A stretch of 64,000 nt of DNA, from NCBI GenBank assembly GCA_041655955.1, contig JBBAEN010000001.1, forward strand, positions 248,001 to 312,000, given 5' to 3'. This DNA comes from Micavibrio_A sp041655955 (GTDB lineage: Bacteria > Pseudomonadota > Alphaproteobacteria > Micavibrionales > Micavibrionaceae). A model generated the notes under the pieces. The model saw only the letters and a program-made list of their open reading frames with translations, had not been told where the DNA came from and did no database searches. Both the position numbers and the translations under genes were made by a program. The first letter of the stretch is position 1. Every line of letters begins with the position of its first letter. Positions 7,957 through 16,431 of this stretch are shown piece after piece.

Positions 7957-10177
7957 GAGTGTAGAAGCAAGAGTTATCGATCAGGGAATCGGGCAAATCC
8001 TGTCCGAACGCTACCTGTCCTATGCGCTTTCGACCATCATGTCGCGCTCCCTGCCCGATGTGCGCGACGGGATGAAACCCGTCCACCGCCGCCTGCTTTA
8101 CGCGATGGCGCAGCTCCAGCTCAGCCCCACGACACCGCCGAAAAAATCCGCCCGCGTCGTCGGCGACGTCATCGGTAAATACCACCCGCACGGCGATTCG
8201 TCGGTATATGACGCGCTGGTGCGCCTCGCGCAGGATTTTTCGGTACGCTATCCGCTTGTGGACGGGCAGGGGAATTTCGGGAATATCGACGGCGATAACG
8301 CCGCCGCCATGCGTTATACCGAAGCGCGCCTGACGCAGGTCGCGATTCTCCTCCTTGAAGGCATCAATGAAAACGCGGTCGACTTCCGGCCGACCTATGA
8401 CGGGTCGGAAGACGAGCCGATCGTCCTGCCCGGCGGGTTCCCGAACCTGCTCGCCAACGGGTCGAGCGGCATCGCGGTCGGGATGGCGACGAACATCCCG
8501 CCTTTCAACGTGGCGGAGCTGTGCGAGGCGTGCCTTGCAATGCTCGAAGGCGACGTTGATGAAAAGGCGCTGGTGAAAATGATTCCGGGGCCGGACTTTC
8601 CGACGGGCGGCGTCCTTGTCGAAACCAAAGAAAGCATTATCCGGTCTTACAGCACCGGAAAAGGATCGTTCCGCATCCGCGCAAAATGGGAAAAGGAAGA
8701 ACTCAAGGGCGGTTCCTACCAGATTGTCGTCACGGAAATTCCTTATCAGGTGCAAAAATCGAAACTGATCGAACGCATCGCCGAACTGATTACATCGAAG
8801 AAAATCGCGCTCCTCGACGACGTACGCGACGAATCGGCAGAAGATATCCGCATCGTCCTCGTGCCGAAATCGCGCAATATCGCGCCGGAAATCTTGATGG
8901 AAGCGCTGTTCCGCAATTGCGATCTGGAAACGAAGTTTTCGCTGAACATGAACGTGCTTGACGGCGGCCTCGTGCCGAAAGTCATGGGCCTGAAAGAGGT
9001 TCTCCAGGCATGGCTCAACCATTTGCAGGTTGTGCTGGTGCGCCGCTCGCAATACCGGCTGGAAAAAGTCATCCACCGGCTTGAGGTTCTCGAAGGCTAT
9101 CTCATCGTCTATCTGAACATAGACGAGGTTATCAAAATCATCCGCAATTCGGACGCGCCGAAACCGGCCCTGATGAAGAAATTCGGCCTCACGGAAATTC
9201 AGGCCGAGGCCGTTTTGAATATCCGTTTGCGTTCGCTGGCCAAGCTCGAAGAGATTGCGATCCGCAAGGAGCATGACGCGCTGAGTAAGGAAAAGGACGA
9301 TCTTGAAAAACTGATCAAATCCGAAGCGCGCCAATGGACGGCGATCAAAAAACAGGTGACCGGCCTGCAAACCATGTTCGGCAAGGCGACGCCGCTCGGC
9401 AAGCGCCGCACCGTCGTCGGCAAGGCCGTGGCCCCGATTGCGATCGAAAACCTCGAAGAAGCCCTGATGGAAAAAGAGCCGATTACGGTGATCTGTTCCT
9501 CAAAGGGCTGGATCCGCGCGATGAAGGGCCATGGCGTCGACCCGAAAGAATTGAAATACAAGGACGGCGACCGCGAGGGATTCGTGTTCGAGGCCATGAC
9601 GAACGACAAGATCCTCGTCTTTGGCAGCAACGGCGTATTCTATACGATCGGCGGCGATAAATTGCCGCCGGGGCGCGGTTTCGGTGAACCGCTGCGCCTG
9701 ATGGTCGATCTGCCCAACGACGCCGACATCGTCGAAATGCATATTTACGCGCCGGGCGTCAAAATGGTCGTGGCGACGGATGCGGGGCGCGGCTTCGTCG
9801 TGAAGATGGACGATGTGCTGGCGCAGACCAAAAAGGGCAAGCAGGTTCTTTCCACCGACGCGAAAACCGAAGCCATGGTCGCGCGGACGGTGAATGAGGG
9901 CGACGATCATATCGCGGTTATCGGCAAGAACCGGAAGATGCTCGTCTTCGCGCTCGACGCGCTTCCCGAAATGGCGCGGGGCAAGGGCGTCGCGCTTCAA
10001 AAATACAAGGATGGCGGGCTGTCCGACCTTAAGACCTTTAAATGGAATGAGGGGCTGAGCTATAAATACGGCGCGGGCGAAACGCTTGTCAGCGACCTCA
10101 ACCCATGGGTCGGCAACCGCGCGGACGCCGGAAAATTGCCGCCAAACGGCTTCCCGAAGAGCAATAAATTCGCATAA
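7934..10177 (+). CDS. parC: DNA topoisomerase IV subunit A
   Basis: Subunit A of the type IIA topoisomerase that decatenates daughter chromosomes. The ATG at 7934 follows AAGGGA and gives 747 residues. The DNA-breakage domain includes YALSTIMSRSLPDVRDGMKPVHRR and the catalytic tyrosine in AAAMRYTEARLT (Tyr128). A six-bladed C-terminal domain follows. Length, and the absence of a GyrA-box in the C-terminal domain, favour ParC over GyrA. The first 23 bases overlap recO, suggesting coupled expression. Confidence 0.96.
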   Translation: MAKKTTSKSVEARVIDQGIGQILSERYLSYALSTIMSRSLPDVRDGMKPVHRRLLYAMAQLQLSPTTPPKKSARVVGDVIGKYHPHGDSSVYDALVRLAQDFSVRYPLVDGQGNFGNIDGDNAAAMRYTEARLTQVAILLLEGINENAVDFRPTYDGSEDEPIVLPGGFPNLLANGSSGIAVGMATNIPPFNVAELCEACLAMLEGDVDEKALVKMIPGPDFPTGGVLVETKESIIRSYSTGKGSFRIRAKWEKEELKGGSYQIVVTEIPYQVQKSKLIERIAELITSKKIALLDDVRDESAEDIRIVLVPKSRNIAPEILMEALFRNCDLETKFSLNMNVLDGGLVPKVMGLKEVLQAWLNHLQVVLVRRSQYRLEKVIHRLEVLEGYLIVYLNIDEVIKIIRNSDAPKPALMKKFGLTEIQAEAVLNIRLRSLAKLEEIAIRKEHDALSKEKDDLEKLIKSEARQWTAIKKQVTGLQTMFGKATPLGKRRTVVGKAVAPIAIENLEEALMEKEPITVICSSKGWIRAMKGHGVDPKELKYKDGDREGFVFEAMTNDKILVFGSNGVFYTIGGDKLPPGRGFGEPLRLMVDLPNDADIVEMHIYAPGVKMVVATDAGRGFVVKMDDVLAQTKKGKQVLSTDAKTEAMVARTVNEGDDHIAVIGKNRKMLVFALDALPEMARGKGVALQKYKDGGLSDLKTFKWNEGLSYKYGAGETLVSDLNPWVGNRADAGKLPPNGFPKSNKFA

Positions 10178-10188
10178 CGGGCGCTCTT

Positions 10189-10220
10189 TTGACGGTTTTT
10201 TCACCTGAATGACCTATAAT
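10189..10220 (+). promoter_or_regulatory. Promoter upstream of orphan gene at 10227
   Basis: TTGACG at 10189-10194 and a perfect TATAAT at 10215-10220 are separated by 20 bases, which is long. Transcription would begin near 10227, at the ATG of the next gene, so the transcript may be leaderless. Confidence 0.5.
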
Positions 10221-10226
10221 GACCGC

Positions 10227-10685
10227 ATGGCTGCCAACTGGTTCAGCGAGGCTGTTGCGCCCAAGCCGCAAACGCCGGAATATATCCTCCAGCGCATGGC
10301 GCTGACGATAGCCGCGCCGGCGCACAAGGATGCGCTGCGTTTTTCATGCCACCAACTCGCCGCCAAGGAAATCATCCGGCTGCACAATGAAGACAGGCTG
10401 ACAAGCGGCCACCGGATTGTGATGCTGGGGCTTGGCCCGATAATCTATCATACGATTCTGACGGACGGGGCGGATCGTGTCGTCTTTGATTCGCTCGGCG
10501 GCACGGATGGCAACCGTTACGATCCTGAGCGTGAACGCTATCTTTCCGGCACGTTCGCGGGACATATCGCCGTGAAACACAGCTTGCCCGTCGATGATTT
10601 CTTTTCCGGTTACCTGGCCAAAATCATTGTGCCGGCGCCCGTGTCCGCGGCGGCGGGGCATGGCGGCCCCGAACTCCTGTCCTGA
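10227..10685 (+). CDS. Hypothetical protein
   Basis: I do not recognise this protein. From the ATG at 10227 it has 152 residues, with a histidine and aspartate rich middle, a glycine-rich GHRIVMLGLGPIIYHT segment and an alanine-glycine rich C-terminus. It has no signal peptide or membrane span. A frame extension to an ATG at 10209 exists, but that codon lies upstream of a TATAAT box, so 10227 is preferred. It stands alone between parC and the convergent motB. Confidence 0.6.
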   Translation: MAANWFSEAVAPKPQTPEYILQRMALTIAAPAHKDALRFSCHQLAAKEIIRLHNEDRLTSGHRIVMLGLGPIIYHTILTDGADRVVFDSLGGTDGNRYDPERERYLSGTFAGHIAVKHSLPVDDFFSGYLAKIIVPAPVSAAAGHGGPELLS

Positions 10686-10707
10686 ATTTCGGCCCTGAAT
10701 TCCGGTT

Positions 10708-11685
10708 TTAAGGGAAGCTGACCGTGCCGGAGGAGCGGCGGTAGAGCGGATCGCGCTTGGCGCGCTCTTCTTCCTGCACCGCTTTCGTGCTCATATTCGC
10801 GCCGACCTGCGTGACCAGCTCCTGCCGCAAGAGGATGATGCTGATGCGGCGGTTCTGTGCGTCGGTGGGCTTGTCCGGCACAAGATGATCCTTGTCCGCC
10901 TTGCCGAGGACGTTGTTGATCTTGTCGTCCGGCACGCCCGCCGCCGTCAAGACGCGGCGCGAGGCGTTGGCCCTGTCCGCCGATAATTCCCAGTTGCCGT
11001 AGGTCGCGCCCTTGGAATAGGGGACGGCGTCTGTGTGGCCGCGCACGGAAATTTCGTTCGGCATTTTCTTGATGACGTCCGCGAGATTTTGAAGGAGCGT
11101 CTGGGTGCGGACATACATCTGCGCGCTGCCCGACGGGAACATCGGGCGGCCATCGCGATCGACTATCTGGATGCGTAAACCTTCGGGCGTCATGTCGATT
11201 TGCAAATGTTGTGAAAGCTGCCGCAATTCGGGATTGTCCTTCATGGCTTCATGAATGGCGGCTTCGGCTTTTTTGAAGTTTTCTTCTTCGCGGCGGCGCA
11301 ATTCTTCGCGCAGCTGTTCTTCTGTCACGTCGTTCTCGCCGGGGCGCAGGGCGGGGGCGGTTTCCTGCCGCGGCGCCATCTCCTGAAGCTCCGTCACCAT
11401 CGCGCCTTCCTTGGCGATGGAAAGCCCGCCAAGCATGCCGCTCGCGCCGCCCTCGCTTAAGGTGATGCGCGGGTTGGGATCGAAGAACTGGGCGATGCCT
11501 TCCTTTTGCTCCTTGGTCGTGACGTTCAAAAGCCACAGGAGCAGGAAGAAAGCCATCATCGCCGTGACAAAGTCGGCATAGGCGACCTTCCACGCGCCGC
11601 CATGATGGCCGCCGCCGCCCCGTTTGATCTTTTTAATGACCACGGGGCGAAGTTCGTCCTGCTTATCCGATTTCTTGCTTGCCAT
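10708..11685 (-). CDS. motB: Flagellar motor stator protein MotB
   Basis: Peptidoglycan-anchored half of the proton-driven flagellar stator. The 325-residue protein has a basic cytoplasmic N-terminus, one membrane span (about residues 36-58) that includes the proton-carrying aspartate in YADFVTAM (Asp38), a linker, and a C-terminal OmpA-like domain with VRGHTDAVP and ELSADRANA. The insertion between span and OmpA domain (about residues 85-160) is predicted helical. It lies 52 bases downstream of motA in the same operon. Confidence 0.96.
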   Translation of the reverse strand: MASKKSDKQDELRPVVIKKIKRGGGGHHGGAWKVAYADFVTAMMAFFLLLWLLNVTTKEQKEGIAQFFDPNPRITLSEGGASGMLGGLSIAKEGAMVTELQEMAPRQETAPALRPGENDVTEEQLREELRRREEENFKKAEAAIHEAMKDNPELRQLSQHLQIDMTPEGLRIQIVDRDGRPMFPSGSAQMYVRTQTLLQNLADVIKKMPNEISVRGHTDAVPYSKGATYGNWELSADRANASRRVLTAAGVPDDKINNVLGKADKDHLVPDKPTDAQNRRISIILLRQELVTQVGANMSTKAVQEEERAKRDPLYRRSSGTVSFP

Positions 11686-11737
11686 GCTGGTTCTACGGCC
11701 CTGTGTTCGTCTTTTTCACGCTACGCTGCTTGCGCAT

Positions 11738-12628
11738 TTACATTGTCGGATTCGGCAAGCTGTTCAACTTGTCCTCAAGCTCCGCAAAGGTCGGCTGGAC
11801 GCCGTGCGGCAGGAACTTCCTTGAAAATTCGACCGCGACCTGCGGGGCGCAGCCATTGAGGAAGGCGATGATGCCGACCTTGATCGCCCTGTAATACATG
11901 ACTTCCGATTTCGCGTATTCCGTCATGGCCGCCGCAATCGGGCCGACGAACGTATAGCCCATCCACACGCCGAGGAAGGTTCCGACGAGCGCGCCGCCGA
12001 TCATCTTGCCAAGGACTTCCGGCGGTTCGGAAATAGACGCCATGGTTTTGATGACCCCCAGAACGGCGGCCACGATGCCGAGGGCCGGAATGCCGTCCGC
12101 CATGGTTTGCATTGCATGGCCCGGATGGCTTTCATGCTGGTTGATGGTTTCGATTTCTTCGTCCATCAGCGCCTCGATCGTCAGCGGGTCTTCGTTGCCG
12201 AGAGAAATAATCCGCAAATAATCGCACAGGAACGGGACGGCGTGATGGTTGTTGTAAAAGCCGGGGAATTGTTTGAACAGCTCGGAGCTTTGCGGGTTTT
12301 CGATATGCTGTTCCATCGCCAGCCAGCCTTTCGTCCGCGCCAGTTTGAACACCATGAAGAGCATGGATAAAAGCTCTATATAATCTTCCTTGGAATAGGC
12401 GTGCGGCTTTTTAACGGCTTTGAAATAACGGAGCGTGTGCTTGATGGCGTCGGTCGAGTTGGAAATGATAAAGGCCGCGATGGCGCAGCCCATGATGATC
12501 ATCATCTCCCCCGGCATGGCCGGCAAGATAGCATTGGTAATAAGATTCATACCCTGCTGGATGCCGGCAACGACCATAAGGCCGCCGAAGGTAAAGAATA
12601 AAACAAGAGCCAGGCCGATAAATTTCAT
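11738..12628 (-). CDS. motA: Flagellar motor stator protein MotA
   Basis: Membrane half of the flagellar stator that converts proton flow to torque with MotB. The 296-residue protein has four hydrophobic segments, two near the N-terminus and two after the cytoplasmic domain. It contains the MotA/ExbB region with GIPALGIVAAVLGVI and GALVGTFLGVWMGY. It is the first gene of a motA-motB pair. A perfect inverted repeat lies upstream at 12690-12714. Confidence 0.96.
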   Translation of the reverse strand: MKFIGLALVLFFTFGGLMVVAGIQQGMNLITNAILPAMPGEMMIIMGCAIAAFIISNSTDAIKHTLRYFKAVKKPHAYSKEDYIELLSMLFMVFKLARTKGWLAMEQHIENPQSSELFKQFPGFYNNHHAVPFLCDYLRIISLGNEDPLTIEALMDEEIETINQHESHPGHAMQTMADGIPALGIVAAVLGVIKTMASISEPPEVLGKMIGGALVGTFLGVWMGYTFVGPIAAAMTEYAKSEVMYYRAIKVGIIAFLNGCAPQVAVEFSRKFLPHGVQPTFAELEDKLNSLPNPTM

Positions 12629-12689
12629 GAGAGGCGGTTATCCCCTGTGAAGATGGAAATGGAGAAAGAAGAGATCAGAATACTATGAG

Positions 12690-12714
12690 GATGGTAAAGA
12701 AAATCTTTACCATC
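12690..12714. repeat. Perfect 10-bp inverted repeat upstream of motA
   Basis: GATGGTAAAG at 12690-12699 is exactly complementary to 12705-12714, with a 5-base AAAAT centre. It sits 62 bases upstream of the motA start. There is no run of T on either side, so it is more likely an operator or a leader hairpin than a terminator. Confidence 0.7.
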
Positions 12715-12859
12715 GCATGATTGTCGCCTGTTTCGGCTTTCGGATCAAGCCGTTGAAACGGGTACGTGTTTAATAAAACGCGCATTCTTTCCCGATTGAC
12801 TCGCTTTGTTTTCTATAGAAGACTCTTTCCTGCGGTCGTAAAACGCGATCGCCGGGGCG

Positions 12860-13031
12860 TGACAACCCCTTACTAACTGCGGTTTGTATGACCGTTTTCA
12901 TACTCCTCGACTCCTCGGTCGGGGAGGCATGGGTGTATGTCCAGTCTGCCTTCGGGCAGATAAAGATCCGTGCGGCCTTTCAGTTAGTAGGCTTGTCAAC
13001 TCCCCGATCACCAGAAGAGAAGGGGAGCGCT
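12860..13031 (+). promoter_or_regulatory. Structured leader, riboswitch-like, upstream of pilin-like gene
   Basis: A long-range helix is formed by TGACAA (12860-12865) with TTGTCA (12993-12998) and by TACTAACTG (12871-12879) with CAGTTAGTA (12981-12989). It closes over three hairpins: 12886-12903 (6 bp), 12911-12926 (CTCC with GGAG), and 12945-12960 (6 bp, UUCG loop). Immediately 3', CTCCCC at 13000-13005 is complementary to the Shine-Dalgarno GGGGAG at 13022-13027. It is equally complementary to a second GGGGAG at 12921-12926 inside the folded region. This is the geometry of a translation switch. I can match it to no known riboswitch class; the conserved strings of FMN, TPP, cobalamin, SAM and c-di-GMP-I aptamers are absent. 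Confidence 0.62.
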
Positions 13032-13781
13032 ATGAAAGCCTCGCATGACCTCCATAATAACACCCGTTCGGGATCGGTTCTTATCATCATCCTTGTCGCG
13101 GTTGCCCTGTTCGCGGCCCTGTCCTATGCCGTGTTTCGGGACGGCGGCAGCGGCGCCGCCACGCGCACGATGGGCGACGCGCAGGCGCGGCTATTTGCGA
13201 CGGAATTGATCGCCTATGCCGATTCGATTGCCAGAGCCGTTCAAAAGTTGCGGATCAGCGGATGCTCCGAAAACGAGCTCGATTTCGCCAATGATGTATG
13301 GAGCAGGAGAAACGGGGATTTATATTATAAGGAAGGGCATAATTCCAATTCCCGTGCGGGGTGCGGGATTTTCAAGTCGGGCGAGGGCGGAATACGTGCC
13401 GTCGCCTTTCCTGCCGATAATTTGAAAGAGCCGCCGAGTATGGAGCCGACCAACACGGTTACCGGCCATTCTTTGATCATAAGGTCTCCGATACCGGGGG
13501 TGGGGAGGGAAGAAGATGAGGAAATCATTTATCGTATCCACGCTATTCCAAGGGAAGTTTGTTTAAAGCTGAACGATATGGCAGGGGTTGGAAACCCGAA
13601 CGGGGAGCCGCCTTCGAATGAGGGGGCGCAAACCGGAAACCGTTACAACGGGATTTTCTATAGCAGGCCGATCATGCCCGATCCGTCGGGTGCGCTTCAC
13701 GGGAAAAGGGCGTTTTGCGCAAACGTGAAAGCAGCTTACGATCACGATTTTATTTTCTTTCGCGCAGTTTTGGTGCGTTAG
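13032..13781 (+). CDS. Pilin-like single-span protein of unknown function
   Basis: The 249-residue protein starts at 13032 behind a strong GGGGAG site. A short basic leader (MKASHDLHNNTRSG) precedes one long hydrophobic helix (SVLIIILVAVALFAALSYAV, about residues 15-34). The rest is a soluble domain with scattered cysteines (CSENE, CGIF, CLKL, CAN). The layout is like a prepilin or pseudopilin, but the conserved glutamate at mature position 5 is missing. It is a lone gene, convergent with hemB with two bases between them. The structured leader suggests it is tightly controlled. Confidence 0.72.
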   Translation: MKASHDLHNNTRSGSVLIIILVAVALFAALSYAVFRDGGSGAATRTMGDAQARLFATELIAYADSIARAVQKLRISGCSENELDFANDVWSRRNGDLYYKEGHNSNSRAGCGIFKSGEGGIRAVAFPADNLKEPPSMEPTNTVTGHSLIIRSPIPGVGREEDEEIIYRIHAIPREVCLKLNDMAGVGNPNGEPPSNEGAQTGNRYNGIFYSRPIMPDPSGALHGKRAFCANVKAAYDHDFIFFRAVLVR

Positions 13782-13783
13782 GA

Positions 13784-14908
13784 TTACGCGCCAAAAGGCT
13801 TGCCTTCGCGCAGGTAGTGCGCAACGTCGTCGCCGGCATAGGTCAGGATCATGTCCGCGCCCGCGCGTTTGAAGGCGAGGAGCGATTCCATCATGGCTTG
13901 CTGGTAGTCGATGGCCCCCGCCTGCGCCGCGAAACGGAGCATCGCATATTCGCCGCTGATTTGATAAACGGCGAGGGGGAGATCGCTTTGCTGGCGCAGC
14001 TTTGCCAGAATATCGAGATAGGCGATGCCCGGCTTGACCATAAGGATGTCCGCGCCTTCGCGCTCGTCCAAAAGAGCGTCGCGCATGGCTTCGCGCCCGT
14101 TGGCGGGGTCGAGCTGGTAGGATTTGCGGTGCGCCGGAATCCCTTCGGCTTGGCCGAGGGCGCAGCCCGCCGCGTCGCGGAACGGCCCGTAGAAACAGGA
14201 CGCGAATTTCGCGGCATAGGCCATGACCGGAATATGTGAAAAGCCCGTAACGTCGAGCGTGTGGCGAATCGCCGCGACTTGCCCGTCCATCATGCCGGAA
14301 GGGGCGACCATGTCGGCGCCTGCTTCGACCGCGACAAGGGACTGGAGCGCGATATTTTCAATCGTGCGGTCGTTATCGACATCGCCCGCAGCGCAGATCG
14401 GGCCGCAATGGCCGTGATCCGTATATTCGCAAAAACATACGTCGGCGATGACGGTGAGATCGGGCGCGGCGTCTTTTGCCGTGCGGATCATGCGGGCGAG
14501 AAGGCCGTTCGGGTTCATCGAATCGCTGCCCGTGTGATCTTTGTTATGCGACACGCCGAACAGCATGATTCCGCGCACGCCGGAGGCCGCGATATCCATG
14601 ACCCGCGCGGTGAGCGATTTTTCCGTTTCGCGCCACACGCCGGGCATGGAGGCAAGGGGGAGCCGTTCATCAATATCTTCTTCGACGAAGAGCGGCACGA
14701 TAAGGTCGTTCGCCGCAACGGCATGTTCGCGCACCAGATCGCGGATGCTCTCTGTGCGGCGCAGGCGGCGCATGCGGACGTGCGGAAAGGCGTCGGAAGA
14801 AAGGCTTTTCAGCTTCATCTGGTCGAAATGGGTTTTGCCCTGAACGGTATCCGGTGCGCCGCCGGCCATAGTCTGCTTCAGGTTTTTGATGATGTTTGAA
14901 TCGCCCAT
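13784..14908 (-). CDS. hemB: Delta-aminolevulinic acid dehydratase (porphobilinogen synthase)
   Basis: Condenses two 5-aminolevulinates to porphobilinogen in tetrapyrrole synthesis. From the ATG at 14908 it has 374 residues; the frame is open further upstream but family members begin here. The cysteine cluster VCFCEYTDHGHCG marks the zinc-type active site, unlike the aspartate-rich form of many alphaproteobacteria. The two catalytic lysines are in YAAKFAS and LMVKPG. It is divergent from an LdtR-type regulator, as in many alphaproteobacteria. The N-terminal 45 or so residues exceed the E. coli enzyme. Confidence 0.96.
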   Translation of the reverse strand: MGDSNIIKNLKQTMAGGAPDTVQGKTHFDQMKLKSLSSDAFPHVRMRRLRRTESIRDLVREHAVAANDLIVPLFVEEDIDERLPLASMPGVWRETEKSLTARVMDIAASGVRGIMLFGVSHNKDHTGSDSMNPNGLLARMIRTAKDAAPDLTVIADVCFCEYTDHGHCGPICAAGDVDNDRTIENIALQSLVAVEAGADMVAPSGMMDGQVAAIRHTLDVTGFSHIPVMAYAAKFASCFYGPFRDAAGCALGQAEGIPAHRKSYQLDPANGREAMRDALLDEREGADILMVKPGIAYLDILAKLRQQSDLPLAVYQISGEYAMLRFAAQAGAIDYQQAMMESLLAFKRAGADMILTYAGDDVAHYLREGKPFGA

Positions 14909-15125
14909 GGGATTCTTTGCCCCCGTCTTTAATCGTTTGAACCTAATTGCCTTCCTAGGCCCGTTTCCCCGCAATGTAAAGGGTTCTTGCGGATTTTTCA
15001 GGCGGTTTGCGGGGGATGAAACAAGGCTTTCCGGCGCGGTTTTATGGCGGTTGCCCTGCCTGCAAGGATTGGTTAATATTTCCGGCGTAGGCTTAGAACC
15101 GGGCCTCAAGCGCCTTCACCCTGCC

Positions 15126-15620
15126 ATGAACTGGAGAATCCCCGTGTCCACACCCTATTTTGACGCCATTCAACTGATTGAACGCTTGCACCGCTATTTC
15201 CTCGACGTGGTGAAGGTGGAGCTGGATCGTAAGGGGATACAGGACATCAACAACGTGCAGGCCATGATTCTCTACAATATAGGCCATGACGAACTGACCG
15301 TCGGCGAATTGACCCTGCGCGGCTATTATCTTGGGTCAAACGTGTCATACAATGTCAAGAAAATGGCGGAAAACGGCTATATAGAGCAAGAGCGATCGGT
15401 TCATGACAAGCGCTCCATCCGGGTCAAACTCTCCACGAAAGGCAAGGAAACCTATAAGCTTCTGGCCGATATGTTCGCCCGCCATGAAGACAAAATTGCG
15501 GGGACGGAACTGTCCGACGAGCGTATGACAGACGCCATCAAGACCATGAAAATGTTTGAACGGTTCTGGACGAGCCAGAGCCAGTTTACCGGCCTCGCGT
15601 CGATTGACGATGAGGAATAG
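15126..15620 (+). CDS. MarR-family winged-helix regulator (LdtR-like)
   Basis: A 164-residue DNA-binding protein starting at 15126; a GTG at 15144 with GGAGA upstream is an alternative. The winged helix includes ELTVGELTLRGYYLGSNVSYNVKKM as the recognition region and the basic wing SVHDKRSIRVKLSTKGKE. In rhizobia and Liberibacter, proteins of this kind (LdtR) regulate L,D-transpeptidase and stress genes, and lie near hemB and glyA as here. An L,D-transpeptidase gene is present at 4060 in this window, a plausible target, which is inference. Confidence 0.8.
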   Translation: MNWRIPVSTPYFDAIQLIERLHRYFLDVVKVELDRKGIQDINNVQAMILYNIGHDELTVGELTLRGYYLGSNVSYNVKKMAENGYIEQERSVHDKRSIRVKLSTKGKETYKLLADMFARHEDKIAGTELSDERMTDAIKTMKMFERFWTSQSQFTGLASIDDEE

Positions 15621-15894
15621 GATAGGCGAAAAGTACGACCAGACCGGTATCGGCATCACCCCTGCGGCAATCCCCAAGCTTTAAATCAAGAATATCCGCT
15701 TATGCCGGAGCGTTTCCGGAGCGTTTTGGTGTCATGAGGCGTCCTATGGCGACCTCGTAAAGGCTCGTTCGCCTGTTCGGGGCGGGCCGTGAATTGGTGC
15801 CACGGCGGGGTACTATAGAGAGAAACTCCTTGTAGTTTTCTTTCTATTGTTACAATCTTTGCGCAATGTTTAATGTTTTACGTCAGGAGTTCCA
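15621..15894. other. Intergenic region with hairpin and promoter
   Basis: This 274-base gap holds a small hairpin, GCCGTG 15786-15791 with CACGGC 15801-15806. It also has a promoter-like pair TTGTAG 15830-15835 and TACAAT 15851-15856 (15-base spacer), positioned to drive the orphan at 15895. A direct repeat of CCGGAGCGTTT lies near 15704-15725. A 24-codon frame at 15610-15684 overlaps the end of the regulator gene; it has no evident meaning. Confidence 0.4.
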
Positions 15895-16431
15895 ATGCGT
15901 TTTAGCTTGTCCAACCGTTTCTTCGCCGTATCCTATAGGGAGTTCCAGAATTATTGCGCGGATTTTCAAGTGGCCGTCGGGTATGTGGCCGCTACGCCGT
16001 TCAAGGCTGTTGCCGCCGGTTATTCCATACCGAAAGAATATACCACCATCTATGACGATAGCTTAAACGATGCGTGCGAGAGCATAAACGCTCAAGCGCG
16101 CCAGTTTGAGGGCATTCTGCCATCGGACATAACCGAAGAAATGTGGCGCGACGCGAAATATGTCGACGTGCTTATAAAGCCTTTGGATGAAGAGGCCGCG
16201 CCCCGAAGCGCTTTTGCCCATATGGAATTCAAAGGCCATTTAGACCGTACGGCAACGTTCTATGTCCAGCCGGATGATGCGCTGGCGGGGGTGAAGGAGC
16301 TGATGCTTGGCAGATATCCGGACAAAATTGCCGGTGACGGATATGCGGATCATAGCAATAGCAATAGCTTCATAAAGGCTGGCTTACAGGCGAATCCTCT
16401 GGCCGTGCTGACCCGTCCGTTCAAACTTTAA
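15895..16431 (+). CDS. Hypothetical protein
   Basis: I do not recognise this 178-residue protein. It begins with ATG behind CAGGAG and has a promoter-like pair 40-65 bases upstream, so it is likely expressed. The sequence is aromatic and acidic, with no signal peptide or membrane span. A soluble domain of mixed strands and helices is likely. It runs convergent with the acyl-CoA dehydrogenase gene and their ends overlap by four bases. Confidence 0.65.
   Translation: MRFSLSNRFFAVSYREFQNYCADFQVAVGYVAATPFKAVAAGYSIPKEYTTIYDDSLNDACESINAQARQFEGILPSDITEEMWRDAKYVDVLIKPLDEEAAPRSAFAHMEFKGHLDRTATFYVQPDDALAGVKELMLGRYPDKIAGDGYADHSNSNSFIKAGLQANPLAVLTRPFKL

Noticed and set aside
7538..9370. A 610-codon antisense frame opposite recO and parC
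   Set aside because: Low-complexity translation typical of a shadow of a GC-rich gene; parC and recO on the other strand are certain.
12860..13000. Assignment of the leader to a known riboswitch class such as c-di-GMP-I
   Set aside because: The conserved strings of that aptamer are absent, so I left it as an unassigned element.
14909..15109. A 67-residue N-terminal extension of HemB
   Set aside because: The extension overlaps the divergent regulator's upstream region and looks unlike HemB; the ATG at 14908 fits the family.
15610..15684. A 24-codon frame overlapping the end of the MarR-type gene
   Set aside because: Too short and unmatched. It could be the trace of a frameshifted tail of the regulator, but I cannot support that.
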